Part shown: piece after piece, positions 22,628 through 36,478 of the stretch
Numbering within the stretch: position 1 is the stretch's first letter
How the letters are laid out: the number at the start of each line of letters is the position of its first letter
From: Sanderia malayensis
Lineage: Eukaryota; Cnidaria; Scyphozoa; Semaeostomeae; Pelagiidae
Assembly (NCBI GenBank): GCA_013076295.1
Contig: RQOL01000489.1
Location: 124,001-188,000, forward strand
Reading direction: 5' to 3'
DNA length: 64,000 bases
Program-made: the position numbers and the translations under genes
The notes under the pieces: model-generated
The model's database searches: none
Seen by the model: the letters and a program-made list of their open reading frames with translations, nothing else
What the model was told of the DNA's origin: nothing

Positions 22628-25600
22628 ATGCCACGCAAGACCAAGAGAAGTATAACCGGCACCAGGCGTAGAAATCAAGTGCGGGAGAATATGCAGCATC
22701 ACAGACAGATCAATCAGCAGCTTCAACCTCAACAGACGGGAAATGCCAATAACCCACTTGCAGCAGTCAACGATCCTCAACAAATGCAGCTCGAAAACCG
22801 TCAGCTAGAAGCCCCTGAATATCAGCCATTTCCTGCACAGTATCCCCTTCCACAGATACAGCCAATGGAGATGGACATGGAACCAGAGCTTCCCATTCAG
22901 AACCAAGAGCTTCAAGCAGCAGGACAACCTGCAGACATCGAGATGCACGATGCAGTTCCAGTACCTGATGAAAATCAGATACCAGAACCCGTTGAAGATC
23001 AGCAAATGCAAGTTGACAACCCTGTCCCCGAGAACAATGAAGCTGAAAACCTCATCCCCTTCTCCCCATTACCACACCACTTGAACAAAATGAACAGAAC
23101 ATGCATTCATTGTGGTGCAAAGTACTTCAAAGAAGAACAAAACACAAAAAAACAATACAACAAATGTTACATGGGAGGTTTAATTGCTCTGGATCAAATT
23201 GAACCACCTCCAGTAAGTGTCATGCATTTATACACTGGTGATACTGCCGAATCAAAATATTTCTTAAAGCACTTCCACCAATACAACTCATTAATGGCCA
23301 TGGCATCATGGAAACTAATATTGTACGCCATGCTAGAGCTGGAGCACCAGTTATCACAATTCATGGAAAGGCATATGACATGACAGGTAATTGATACAAT
23401 ATGATTCCAGTCATTATCAATATAACTTATTATTCATTTATGCTGGCTACAGTTGAATTTCTATTTACCTAACTTATGCTTTGCATCATTAACAGGTGTA
23501 ACAGAGACAGACAGATCCAGAACATACGCAGAAATTTATATCATGGATACGCAACAAGCATTGCAGGAACGGCAAAACACTCCAAGAGAACAACATCTAG
23601 ATTTGGACATTGTTGCAGTTCTCCAGAATGAATTAATGGCAGTCAATCGATTTGCACAACATTATCGAAGGATGGGTGAAATATTGGAGGAACAGCGGCA
23701 GCAAGCTATTGCAAATGATCAGCCTCTTCCGACATTCAAAATGATCATAACAGGTCGCCCACAACAAGATCGCAGATACGATATTCCAACTGCCACAGAA
23801 ATTGCAGCTATATATACTGTACAAAATGGAGGTGCACCAAATCCTGACGACAGAGAACTGCAAGTTCAAACAAGACACGGAGATCTGATGAAGATTTACG
23901 CAACCAGTCCAAGTGCCGATCCTCTCACGTATCCATTGATGTTCTTTCACGGTGACAGAGGATACAGTTTGGACCTTCAACAATTGCCTACAGCACACGT
24001 AGCGGGTGAGCACCACAACAATCGTAACCGTCGTACCAGACTAACCCTCGCCGAATACTATTTATACAGAATCCAGGTCAGGGATGCATTCTCAGCCATC
24101 CACATTGCATCACTTCTATTTCAACAGTATCTGGTAGATGCATACACGAAGATAGAAGGCAATAAACTGCACTGGATTATGAATAATCAACGTCAGCTTC
24201 GTGTTGACACATATCGTGGCCTGATGGATCATCTCCACAGAAGAGCTGAAATCGAAAACCAGATGGCCAGGGCTAACAATCCGAATCAGCCCATACATAT
24301 CGATGTTGGCCGTGTTATCATTCTACCGTCATCCTTTCCAGGCAGCCAAAGAAATATGTATCAACACTTTCAAGATGCAATGACAATCGTAAGGAAGTAT
24401 GGCAAGCCAGACATCTTCCTCACAATGACTGCCAATCCTAAATGGAAGGAGATAGAAGAAAACATTTATCCGTATCAGACGGCCAATGATCGGCCAGACA
24501 TTGTCACAAGAGTATTTCAACTCAAACTCAAAGAACTACTCAAAGACATACTAGACAAGCACATTCTTGGACATGTCACAGCACATGTGTATGTCATAGA
24601 ATTTCAGAAGAGAGGACTACCACACGCACACATGATCCTGTTTCTTTCACAAGCTGATAAACCGAGAACACCATAACAGGTAATGTTTACATACTCGAAT
24701 ATAAAGATTGTAATAACTCTTACTCATATACATAATTATATCTATAACATCAAATGCAGAGCATGTCATGATGGACATGTGCTACAAGCTATTCTGTACG
24801 TGATCTCAATAATAGTAGCTAATTATCATGTTCATGGTCAGATGGATCAACTCATATCAGCAGAGATACCGGATCCACAGGATGCAAAATATCACAAGTT
24901 GGTCCTAAAGCACATGACACATGGACCCTGTGGTGTTTTAAATCCTCATTGCGTGTGCATGGAAAATAACAAATGCAAAAAGCACTTTCCGAGAGAACAA
25001 GTTGCTGAAACTCAAATCAATGTCAACGGCTATCCTCTCTATAGACGACGCTGTCTTCATCCAGTCAATGTGAATAATCGCATTTTGGATGATACCTGGG
25101 TAGTGCCACACAACAGACACCTACTCATCAAATATCAGTGTCATATCAACGTGGAAATATGCAGTACAGTTAAAAGTGTCAAGTACATTTTCAAATATAT
25201 CCACAAAGGACATGGTATGGCACATGTTGAAATTCTTGAAGAAAATCAACAACAAGTACCTCAAGACATTGAACACGACGAGGTGCGCCAATACATCAAC
25301 GCAAGATATATTGGACCACATGAAGCTGTCTATCGGCTTATGCAGTTCCCCATGCACGACAAAAGCCACATAGTTAAACGGCTTTCTGTTCATCTACCAT
25401 TTGAGCAACAAGTCATCTTTCATGACAATGATGACGAACAAAGGCTCAACAACATTGGTGATAGAACAACTCTTACAGCATGGTTTGAACTCAACCAGCA
25501 AGATCCAGCTGCACGTCAATACCTCTATCATGAGATACGAGAGCACTATGTCTTCCAGGAGCGTTCAAAAACATGGACAGCCAGACAACGTAGAACAATG

Positions 25601-26131
25601 CCAATAAATTGTAGAGTAACTCAAGTGCAGCCGAGACCTTGCGAGCAAAAATTCGCCCTCAGACTTTTGCTGTTGCATAAACGAGGAGCTACGTCATTTG
25701 AAGACCTTCGAACGGTAGAAGGTAATCTATGTGACTCCTTCAAAGATGCAGCATTAGCTTTAGGGCTTTTAGAAGATGATGCCGAAATCACACGCTGTTT
25801 ACACGACGCAATCATCTTTAATATGCCACCACAACTCAGACAGTTGTTTGCCACATTGCTACTCTTTCAAACGCCTTCAGACATAAGAACACTCTTTGAC
25901 ACCTTCAAAGAAGCGATGAGTGAAGATTTTGTCAGACGTGATCAACTCAACAATCCAGACATAACCTTTCAAGACAGATACATGTATCAATGTCTACTTG
26001 ATATTGACAACAATTTGAAGGTCCATGGTTTGTCAATCACCAACTACGATCACCTTCCTCAGCTACCGGCTGACTTTGTCATTCCAGAACAAGGTGATTT
26101 ACAGCTTAACATGATGATATTCACTGTAATT
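22628..26131 (+). pseudogene. Helitron Rep (HUH nuclease) gene
   Basis: Exon 1 (22628-23386) begins MPRKTKRSITG, has a Gln/Pro-rich leader and a CIHCGAKYFKEEQ zinc-finger block, with a frameshift near 23310 before a HARAGAPVITIHGK segment. Exon 2 (23496-24679) holds the Helitron-like N-terminal domain and the HUH motif RGLPHAHMI. Exon 3 (from 24842) starts MDQLISAEIPDP and carries KYIFKYIHKGHG, whose two tyrosines are the strand-cutting residues. Introns 23387-23495 and 24680-24841 have GT-AG ends. An in-frame TAA just before the second intron and the frameshift disable the copy. Rep nicks and joins DNA at the element ends in rolling-circle transposition. Confidence 0.85.
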
Positions 26132-26184
26132 ACTTAGCCATATATGCTTCTATTGATACAAATGAACTATTGTTTATGTTTTCA

Positions 26185-27766
26185 GAGGAGATCACATGGT
26201 GTTGAAACGAAAGAGAGCAAGGAGAACAAATGCACGCTGCATTGAATCCAGAACAACAAGTGGTATACACAGCCATTATTCAAGCAATTGAGGTGCAATC
26301 AGAACAAAACTGTCACTTTCTCGACGGTCCAGCTGGCACAGGGAAAACATTTCTCTACAACACGTTGGTTCACAACCTCAATGCTTCTGGACACAAAGTT
26401 CAGTGTATGGATTGGTCAGGAATTGCAGAAACACTGCTTATCAATGGCAGAACATCGCATTCACAATTCCAAATTCCAATACCACTGAAGCTGGAATCAC
26501 ATGCAATGTCAAGAGACAGAGCCGAAGAGCACAGCTGTTGCGTGAAACAACCCTGTTCATATGGGATGAAGCTTCAATGATACCAGCATTGGCATTACAA
26601 GCAGTTGACAGACTGCTTCGGGATATCACAAGAGTTGACAAGCCATTTGGTGGCAAATTCATGTTACTTGGTGGCGATTTTAGACAAGTTCTACCAGTTG
26701 TTCCAAGGCAGGAAGGAGAAAATCGTATCAGAGAGTCTTAAATCATATCAAATCAGTGATTTGTGGCACAGTTTCAACAACATCGCTGCACACAAACATG
26801 AGAGCTGTTCAAGATCAATCGTACAGAGAATTCTCAGAATGGCTCCTAAGACTCGGCAACAAACAAGAACCACATGATGCACTTGACAATATCACTTTGC
26901 CACATCAAATATGCACATCTTCGCGAGAGGAAATGATCAACTTCATATATCCCGAGCCTAATACACCACAGTCCCACCTCATGCTGGATCCGGTAACCAT
27001 GTCAGAACGTTGTTGTCTTACCCCAAAGAATGACTTCTCACATCAAATCAATGACATCATTCTGGAAAGACTGCAAACCCTGAAAAACATACTACAGCAC
27101 AGACAGTGTGATAACAGAGGATCCAGATGAGGAGGCGGCATATCCAATTGAGTTTATCAACAATCTACCTCCTAATGGATTGCCGTTACACCGACTTAGA
27201 CTCAAGGTATAATCTTTCTATGTAATAATTACGTATACATGAAATGAAGTCCACACTAATAGAACTTTTTTAAGCCTGATTATCCTTCATCATCACAGTA
27301 CTATAATGCAATACACATTGTTATTTCAAACTCTCTTTGTTTAAGGTTGGTGCAACAATCACTCTTCTGAGGAATCTAAATCCAAAGAAAGGTCTTTGCA
27401 ATGGCACAAGACTTATTGTACGCCATCTCCGACGTAACGTCATCACAGCAGAGATCATCACGAAGGAACACAGAGGCCAGCAGGTCATGATTCCCAGAAT
27501 AACATTGTCAACACAAGACACTGAGATGCCGTTCAACGTCAAGCGACGGCAATTTCCAGTCAGACTAGCATACTGCCTTACTATCAACAAGGCACAGGGA
27601 CAATCTCTCAGGTATGTTGGTTTGTATTTACCTGAGCCCGTGTTCACCACATGGTCAGTTATATGTGGCCATGTCAAGAGCAACATCATATGACGGGCTT
27701 AAAGTATTCCTCCCAGAGGAAACACACATGAAGACAAAAAATATTGTCTTTCAAGAAGTCCTGTAA
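26185..27766 (+). pseudogene. Helitron PIF1-type helicase
   Basis: After a GT-AG-type joint near 26185 the sequence reads NPEQQVVYTAI, the Walker A motif GPAGTGKT (about 26330), SGIAETLL, the Walker B FIWDEASM (about 26560), GGDFRQVLPVV, and after an intron (about 27210-27345) VGATITLLRN, CNGTRLIV, INKAQGQS and finally HGQLYVAMSRA, ending at TAA 27764-27766. Frameshifts near 26500, 26720, 27110 and 27650 separate the blocks. Domain order is that of the C-terminal half of RepHel, so Rep and helicase were probably one protein translated from a spliced message. It would unwind the strand displaced during transposition. Confidence 0.85.
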
Positions 27767-30240
27767 AGGTATTCAAAAACTTTTGAGCATAAATCGCGTT
27801 GCTCTCAAGGGCGTCTACCAAAAACCACACACCAAATCACGAGGGCTCAGAGTGTGGTTCTACCGGATCGGCTTTGTTGCACTTTATAGTCTGCTGAACA
27901 TTCATTCCTGGTTTGCTACGCTACTCCAGTTATTAAGATCCACCAAGATCGATCCGGACACTTTCACAACACTCCAGTGTCCGGGGGTGTTTATCACAAA
28001 CAACACGATCTGGGTCCTGCATAGCGCCTGTATCAAAAGACATATGCTTTGCCATGCTCTCAGATATTGCCTATGGGAGTATGGCTTTCCTTTTCTCTGT
28101 GAAAACTGCAATCTGTCCATTGACAATAGTTTTTTTGGATAAGAAATTGCATACAACATTAAGATTATCCCTCTCTCATCCCAATAAGTAATAATAACTA
28201 ATGTACTTATTAAAATTAACTCTTGAATATGTGGTATTACATATTCCAAATTAAAATTGCAGTTTTCATGAACACCAAGGAAACCTCGAACAAAGGTTAC
28301 CCCTTGAAGTTGGTGTTCGAGCTTTAAACTAATGTAACCGGCAATCTTCTTTTTTACTATGACCAAACTTAATGGTGAGAACGCACGAAGCATCGAGAGA
28401 ACAGACATCCGTGTCGTTGATTTGTGCACGCAAGTGTGAATTTGGTATTGAACAATGCTTCAACATCGCTGGACACTCCACATGATGAATGAAGACATTA
28501 ATACAATCCACAAACGTGACCAATTATCTCTCATTCATCTTCACCATCCATTAATAACTCTCAAGAATAATAATTAATTGATTACTATTTTTTTACTAAT
28601 GTAATTTTTTTACATATATAAAAGATTGCAGGATTAATCTACTCTCTATTAGTATCTAATACCTTCATCAATGTTAACTTTTAATGAGATGCATTTCTAT
28701 AGTTTATCTTAATAGAAGTTTATCTCACATTGAAACGAGGCCATTGCATCAAATTGAAAAAGACTTTGGCCTCATTTCCATCAATGGCAGGCACCGCTAA
28801 CTTTTGAAATGCTTATGAAATAGGATGAATTTGATTCATGAAACAGCTAACTTTGGCATCACAAAAATTTTCAAGAGGACAACTTTAAGTTTGAAAACTA
28901 TCTCCAGATTTAACAGAGAGCATTTTCAATGTGTCTTACAGGTAGGTGAATACATTAGATCTTATATTTAACCATTTGCAATTCAATCACCAGCTTAATT
29001 TTGTTAGCCATCCCAACTTCACTGATTGCCCCGACACACAACACGACAGTTTCTTCGGTTAGGCCATGCAAACCTCAACAATTGTTTTACAACTTTACAG
29101 TTTCGCTGATTCAAAAATAAATTTCTGGTGCCCTGACTATATGTGCCCACGAGTGCCAGCTTGGACTCAAATAATTCTTCCAGTATTTGCCACTTTATGG
29201 ATTCCTTTGTGTTCATTGCCTCTAATGTGTTTACATACAACATCTTCTTGAACTAAAGTTTTTCCCAATATTAATGATGAATGACCTAAAATCATCTTCA
29301 AGGCTTTTCCTGTTTAGTTTATTGCTGTATTAAGGAACTACTGTAATGATGTTTACAGTAATATTGATTAGCCTAGGAACTACCTGGATGTTACATAACA
29401 CCACTGTCAGGTCATCTAATTATAATTCATGCATTACATGACACTTACAATTGACATTTACCAGCCTCTTAATGCACAAGTTGCAGAAAGCCAATGAAAA
29501 TATTTACAAAACATGAAGTTTGTTTCCACTAATTGATAAACATCTCTATCTACCTCTTTCTATTAGTACATCAAGTTAATGTAGCAAAGCATAAATATAT
29601 TTTCACAGATTTTGCATTTCAAACATGTTTTTGAAGTAATCACAAAAGGGAATCACTGCGGCTTCACAACTATATATTGTTCTATTGTCCTGTATTATTT
29701 GGCACTATTAATTATTTCTTTTTCCCATATGATACTTAGTGAAACAAATGCTGAAGTGCTGAACCAAAGTGTCAATGTCACTAATGTTTGCTATTCACAC
29801 CATGCATTGTCAAATGGCTCAAAAAACATTTACTACAATATATATATGAAAAGTCAATGGAATCCTTAACAAACTCATGGAAAGAATTCTGTCTATGTAA
29901 GTTTCAATCACATTTTAATTCCACTAGCCTTTTGTGACAGCTATTGCCTCATAATAATTGACTGAAATGGGAAACTGCTAAAATGACAATGTATTACCTA
30001 TATCATTTTGATTCAAACGAAATTCTTGCCCAATATCAAACCTCATCTGTTATGACCTATGTATATTGAGTCAAGTTAAAGTTAACTTGCGATTTACATT
30101 AATTAGCTTTTCACTAACCTTTCACCAAAAGTATTGTGTTTTTAGCGGTGTATACGATCCATTATATGATACTATATGATCCATTTTTGCCTGTTCACCA
30201 ATACAAGGCTATATTTCTCAAAGCAAGGCTAATCTGTCAA
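27767..30240. other. Helitron 3' region, no secure gene
   Basis: The only long frame is on the minus strand at 27902-28429 (175 codons), ending TPGHWSVVKVSG followed by ILVDLNNW. The spacing of GHW and a later D is reminiscent of Ulp1/OTU-like cysteine proteases, but no catalytic Cys block can be placed and it lacks an obvious promoter or introns. The rest to 30240 is AT-rich without motifs. Confidence 0.35.
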
Positions 30241-30582
30241 TCTCTATTCATACACCCCCAAAAGTGGGCTGTACTATTGGAAGCATAAGCGAAAGCGAAT
30301 AGAACACGCGCATGAGTACCAACCAGTTAACTAATCTCAACAACAGACTATCAGGCGAGCGCAGCAAACCAATCAATTAGACGGGGCATGAGCACGAGCA
30401 AATGCAGCACGTGCCATCCAATCACCGGTTCTTCATAACACACTCTTCGACGAGCGGAGCGAGCCAATCTAATCGGTGGGCATGAGCGGGAGAGAGTGCA
30501 GCGCGCGAAGCGCGCCAACCAGATTAAGCTTTTTTTGCTTGACGGGCTGGGGCGAACGAGCGAAGCGAGTGATGACCCCTAG
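30241..30582 (+). repeat. Helitron 3' terminal palindromic units and CTAG end
   Basis: Diverged copies of the GCATGAGCG...GCAGCGCGCGAAGCGCGCC unit, each able to fold into short hairpins, lead into GATTAAGC, a T run, ACGGGCTGGGGCGAACGAGC and CTAG. The last 60 bases match copy 1 at 2030-2091 almost exactly. Confidence 0.85.
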
Positions 30583-30589
30583 TTTAATA

Positions 30590-32159
30590 CTACTCTGTTA
30601 AAGATGGCAATAAGTTACAAAGACTGCCACAAGTCGTTAATATGTCATCAATATTTGTAAGTTATGTTATTGGCAGAGTATTTCTCAGTATTGAAAAGCG
30701 TTTCATTCGGCCTATAGCCCTCTCTACATGGATTCGTGCGTTCGCAATTCTTTTGGTTTTTTTCACATTTTCTGTTCCCATTTGTTCTTTCCTTGAACTT
30801 GGAGGTGGAATGGCAAGCTTAGCACCTCTTAGGAGTAGGTCCTCTTTTATTGTGAAGCCACGGTCTGCCATGACCAAATCTCCTGGCTCTAAAAGATCTA
30901 AAAAGCCTGAGTCCTTTGTGATATGACGATCTGATGCTCTACCACCATAAGCTTTGGAAAGAAATGTAATCAATGCCATTTGGTGCAATTCCAACCAGGA
31001 ATTTGATGGTGTTGTGGTGCTTATAGTCTGACCATGTCAAAGCCTGTATCTCCAGATCTCTTGATCAATGAAAACTTCGCTACAATCAATGGTGCATATT
31101 AATGATGGGCATTTTTTCAGGGATTTCGGTAAAGACATTCTTACTTTTTCCTTGTCTGGCCAAAATTAGAGGTTTAAGTTCTCTTGACAAGACTTTCAGC
31201 CATGTGTTAAAAATCTGAGAGACAACACCAGCACTTATGTCAAAAATGTCTGAAAGCAACTCATTGGAGATTCCTTGTCGTAGCTTTAACAAACAAAGTA
31301 GAAATTCATCTCTGAAGGACAGTATTCTCATTGGTCCACATTTTTTTGGAGAGTTCTTAAATTTTCTTGGCATCTTGGACACTAGGCATTTTTTCGCCCC
31401 AGACCAATAGATCATTTTCTTTGCTCTTTTCTGTAAATAGCTACATAGATCTTCAAACGTTTGTTTTGATGGTAACCCAGTATATGTTTTAACCTTGGAG
31501 TCAGTTTTAAGAAATCTAGCGGAAAGAGAATTATGCTGTTTTTGAAATTTTGACTGTATATTCAATTTACATGTGGAAATTTGGAATGTTTGATTATTGC
31601 TTCTTTCTCTTTACAACCAATGCAATCACAGTTTTCCTTGCATTTACAGTGGTACAGATAATCATGATCCAAAGCATTGTTATTTGTTTTTTTTCGTTGT
31701 ATCTTCCGCCACTGCAGATAAACATGTATCATTTGCTATTATGCTCTTTGTTTGGCTTTCATTTTGTTTCAGTGACTTATCTTCAGTTTGTTTTCTTTTT
31801 CGTGGTGGACGTCTCTTTGGTTTGGGGATTTCGTCATTGTCTTCTTGTGGTTTTAGGTTGATGGATGGATTTGGATATAATTCAGTGGGCTTACCATCAA
31901 CAAAGTGACTTGAGCATATTCGCGAGTCCTCGCTTGCTTGCCAGTTCTTTCCAGTTACTGGATCTTTTCTATTTACTGCTTTGGTCCATTCTATACGATT
32001 TTCAGGGTTAGCAAGCTCTGTTGGAAAAGGAAAAAGAGCAAATGGTGGAGGACATGGGCAATCACTATGCTGTATAGAGTGAGATCCACATACAGTTCTT
32101 TGCCATTTCTTTAGCTGATAAGTACTTTTGCTGCAGTGAACAAAAGCACAAATACGCAT
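30590..32159 (-). pseudogene. THAP-DDE transposase of ISL2EU
   Basis: The minus-strand first exon (32159-31680) encodes a THAP zinc finger: MRICAFVHCSKS, then NRIEWTKAVNR, then ICSSHF. A Lys/Arg-rich linker follows. The frame 31565-31086 has a helix-turn-helix segment (FRDEFLLCLLKLRQGISNEL). The catalytic domain of DDE_4 type follows: IDCSE with the first Asp near 31085, VMADRGF with the second Asp at about 30870, and HVERAIGRMKRF with the Glu at about 30700. The end DDILTTCGSLCNL is complete, with stop at 30590. A stop and a shift near 31080-30995 break it. It would cut and join the ISL2EU ends. Confidence 0.85.
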
Positions 32160-32473
32160 CTGAAAGAAAGAGAAATAGCTTTAAATATACAATTTATTTA
32201 GAGCTTGAAATGTGAAACTTAAAAGGTATAAATCCAAGTCGAGTTGTTATAAATTTTCTTCAACCGCGGCCATTTATGGTTAAATAGGCCTTATTAGCCC
32301 AAAACATTAAAAAAATTAAGTATAAAAAATACCTATTCTTACCTCAGGAGTCTAGTTATTATATGAATCCAGCATCAATTCTCTAATCTCCACACTGCTT
32401 GCGTTGTTGCAAAACAGAGTTATCCCGACTCGGTTCCAGACCCCAACGCAGCAATGGAACTCCGAATTGGCTT

Positions 32474-35400
32474 ATTGAGGTCAATACCGGTAAATTGACT
32501 TATTGAAAAACACCTTTTTTACTTGTTTCCATGATATTAACATTCATTCCCACAATTTGCACATGAATCCAAGTAAATACATGTAAAACTGACTGATTGG
32601 AATAAAACATTTTTGCTTGTTTTCCGTGATATTAACATTCATTCCCACAATTTACACATGAATCCAAGAAAATACAGGTAAAACTGACTGATTGAAATAA
32701 AACGTTTTTGCTTGTTTTCCGTGATGTTAACATTCATTCCCATAATTTACATATGAATCCCAGTAAATACAGGTCACAGTGACTAATTGTAATACAACTT
32801 TCTCACGTGTTTTCCGTGATATTTACATTCATTCCCACAATTTACATATGAATCCCCGTAAAAACAGGTCAAACTGACTGATTGTAATACAACTTTCCTA
32901 CAGGTTTTCCGTCATGTGAACATTCATTCCCACAATGTACAGACGAATCCACGTAAATACAGGTAAAACTGACTGATTGTAAAAAACCTTTTTTACTTCC
33001 TTTCCGTGATATTAACATTGATTGCAACCATTTACTCATGAATCCACGTAAATACAGGTAAAACTCACTTATTAAAATTCACCTATTTTACGCTTTTTCC
33101 GTGATATTGACATTCATTCCCACAATTCGCACATGAATTGACGTAAATACAGGTAAAACGGACTGATTGAAATACACCTTTTTTACCTGTTTCCATGATA
33201 TTAAATTAATTCCAACAATTTACACATGAATTGACGTAAATACAGGTAAAACTGACTCATTGAAATACACCTTTTATACTTTTTTCCGGGATATTGAGAT
33301 TCATTCCCACAGTTTACAGATGAATCCACGTAAATACAGGTAAAGCTGACTAATTGAAGTACACCTTTTTTACTTGTTTTCCGTGATTTTAACATTCATT
33401 CCCACAATGTACAGATTAATCCACGTAAATACAGATAAGATTGACTGATTGAAATACACCTTTTTTACTTGTTGTCCGTGACATTAACATTCATTCCCAC
33501 AATTTACACATGAATTGACATAATACAGGTAAAACTGACTGATTGAAATACACCTTTTTTATTTGCCCTTCGTGATATTAACATTCATTCCCACAATTTA
33601 CATATGAATCCCTGTAAATACAGGCCAAACAGCCTAATTGTAATACAACTTTCCTGCCTGTTTTCCGTCATGTTAACATTCATTCCCACAATGTACAGAT
33701 GAATCCACGTAAATACAGGTAAAACTGACTGATTGAAATACACCTTTTTTATTTGCCCTCTGTGATATTAACATTCATTTCCACAATTTACATATGAATC
33801 CCTGTAAATACAGGCCAAACTGACTAATTGTAATACAACTTTCCTGCCTGTTTTCCGTCATGTTAACATTCATTCCCACAATGTACAGATGAATCCACGT
33901 AAATACAGGTAAAACTGACTGATTGAAATACACCTTTTTTACCTGTTTCCGTGATATTAACATTCATTCCAACAATTCACACATGAATTGACGTAAATAT
34001 AGGTAAAACTGACTCATTGAAATACACCTTTTTTACTTCTTTTCCGTGACTTTAACATTCATTCCCACAATGTAAACATGAATCCACGTAAATACAAGTA
34101 AGAAAATTAAAACGATTGAAATAAAACTTTTGTGCTTGTTTTCCGTGATATTAACATTCATTCCCACAATTTACATATGAATCCCGTAAATACAGGTCAA
34201 ACTGACTAATTGTAATACAACTTTCTTGCCTGTTTTCCGTCATGTTAACATTCATTCCCACAATATACAGATGAATCCATGTAAATACAGATAAGATTGA
34301 CTGATTGAAATACAACTTTTTTACTTGTTGTTCGTGACATTAACATTCATTCCCACAATTTACACAGGAAATGACGTAATACAGGTAAAACTGACTGATT
34401 GAAATACACCTTTTTTATTTACCTTCCGTGATATTAACATTCATTCCCACAATTTACATATGAATCCCCGTAAATCCAGGTCAAACTGACTAATTGTAAT
34501 ACAACTTTCTTGCCTGTTTTCCGTCATGTTAACATTCATTCCCACAATGTACAGATGAATCCACGTAAAAACAGGTAAGATTGACTGATTGAAATACACA
34601 ATTTTTACTTGTTCTCCGTGATGTTAACATTCATTCCCACAACTTACACATGAATTGACGTAAATACAGGTAAAACTGACTGATTGAAATACATCTTTTT
34701 TACTTGCTCTCCGTGATATTAGCTTTCATTACCACAATTTACACATGAATTGACGTAAATGCAGGTAAAACTGACTGATTAAAAATACACCTATTTCAAG
34801 TGTTTTCCGTGATATTGACATTCATTCCCACAATTCACACATGAATTGTCGCAAATACAGGTAAAACTAACTTATTGTAATACACCTTTTATACTTTTTT
34901 CTGTGATATTGAGCTTCATTCCCACAGCTTACACATGAATGCACGTAAATACAGGCAGAATTGCGTGATTGAAAAACACCTTTTTTACTTCCTTTCCGTG
35001 ACGTTAACATTCATTCCCACAATTTACACATGAATTGACGTAAAAACAGGTAAAACTGACTGATTGAAATACAACTTTTTTACTTGTTCCCGTGATATTA
35101 ACATTCATTCCCACCATTTACACATGAATTGACCTAAATACAGGTAAAACTGACTGATTGAAATACACCTTTTTACTTGTTTTCCGTGATATTAACATTC
35201 ATTCCCACAATTTACACATGCATCCAAGAAAATCCAGGTAAAACTGACTGATTGACATAAAACGTTTTTGCTTGTTTTCCGTGATATTAACATTCATTCC
35301 CACAATTTACACATGAATCCCCGTCAATACAGTTCAAACTGACTAATTGTAATACAACTTTCTTACCGGTTATCCGTGATATTGACATTCATTCCCACAA

Positions 35401-36478
35401 TTCACACATGAATTGTCGTAAATACAGGTAAAACTAACTTATTGTAATACACCTTTTATACTTTTTTCCGTGATATTGAGCTTCATTCCCACAGCTTACA
35501 CATGAATCCACGTAAATACAGGCAGAATTGCGTGATTGAAAAACACATTTTTTACTTCCTTTCCGTGATATTAACATTCATTCCCACAATTTACATATGA
35601 ATCCCGTAAACACAGGTCAAATTGACTAATTGTAATACAACTTTCTTGCCTGTTTTTCGTCATGTTAACATTCATTCCCACAATTTACACATGAATTGAC
35701 ATAATACAGGTAAAACTGACTGATTGAAATACACCTTTTTTATTTGCCCTCTGTGATATTAACATTCATTCCCACAATTTACATATGAATCCCTGTAAAT
35801 ACAGGCCAAACTGACTAATTGTAATACAACTTTCCTGCCTGTTTTCCGTCATGTTAACATTCATTCCCACAATGTACAGATGAATCCACGTAAATACAGG
35901 TAAAACTGACTGATTGAAATACACCATTTTTACCTGTTTCCGTGATATTAACATTCATTCCCACAATTTACACCTGAACCCATGTAAATACAGGTAAAAC
36001 TGACGTTACACATGAATTGACCACAATTTACACATGAATTGACGTAAACGAAGGTAAAACTGACTTCTTAAAATACACCTATTTTACGTGTTTTCTGTGA
36101 TATTGACATTCATTCCCACAATTCTCACATAAATTGACGTAAATACAGGTAAAACTAACTGATTGAAGTACACCTTTTATACTTTTTTCCGTGATATTGA
36201 CCTTCATTCCCACAGCTTACACATCAATCCACGTAAATACAGGCAAGATTGCGTGATTGAAAAACACATTCTTCACTTCTTTTCCGTGACGTTAACATTC
36301 ATTCCCACAATTTACACATGAATTGGCGTAAAAACAGGTAAAACTAACTGATTGAAAAAAACCTTTTTTACATGTTTTCCGTGATACTGACATTCATTCC
36401 CACAATTTGCACAAGAATTGACGTCAATACAGTTAAAATTGACTTATTGAATTACACCTTTTTCACTTGTTTCCGTGA
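32474..36478. repeat. Tandem array of about 95-bp units, segment 3
   Basis: Starts with the rest of the unit cut at 15159. About 42 units by length. Blocks of several variant units recur in the same order (for example 33565-33760 again at 33760-33955 and 35745-35945), a higher-order structure expected from unequal exchange. No coding potential. Confidence 0.95.

Larger units (their letters stand above)
17511..30582 (+). mobile_element. Large Helitron with RepHel genes (13.07 kb)
   Basis: The left end TCTAATATATATATTTTGCG follows A17510 and the right end is a GC-rich hairpin plus CTAG at 30579-30582 before T30583. Neither end has a partner nearer by, and both match copy 1 at 893-2091. The + strand interior encodes Rep (22628-26131) and a PIF1 helicase (26185-27766), the diagnostic pair of an autonomous Helitron. 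It lies between the two convergent ISL2EU genes, seven bases past the transposase stop codon. It also holds a microsatellite, a three-exon gene, a MITE and long non-coding stretches. Several frameshifts and one stop in RepHel suggest that this copy is no longer active. Confidence 0.82.
15160..32473. mobile_element. ISL2EU-type DNA transposon (4.24 kb plus nested Helitron)
   Basis: The ends are inverted repeats starting AAGCCAATTCGGAGTT (15160 inward and 32473 inward), with a second matching block ending TCGGGATAA about 50-70 bases further in. AT stands on each side (15158-15159 and 32474-32475), a 2-bp target duplication. The flanks join to give an array unit identical over tens of bases to 39105-39165. 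The element carries two convergent genes: SAP-SWIM-YqaJ nuclease on + and THAP plus DDE transposase on -. As I recall, this pair and the 2-bp duplication are features of the ISL2EU superfamily. A 13-kb Helitron inserted between the two genes accounts for the total length. Both genes are broken. Confidence 0.85.
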
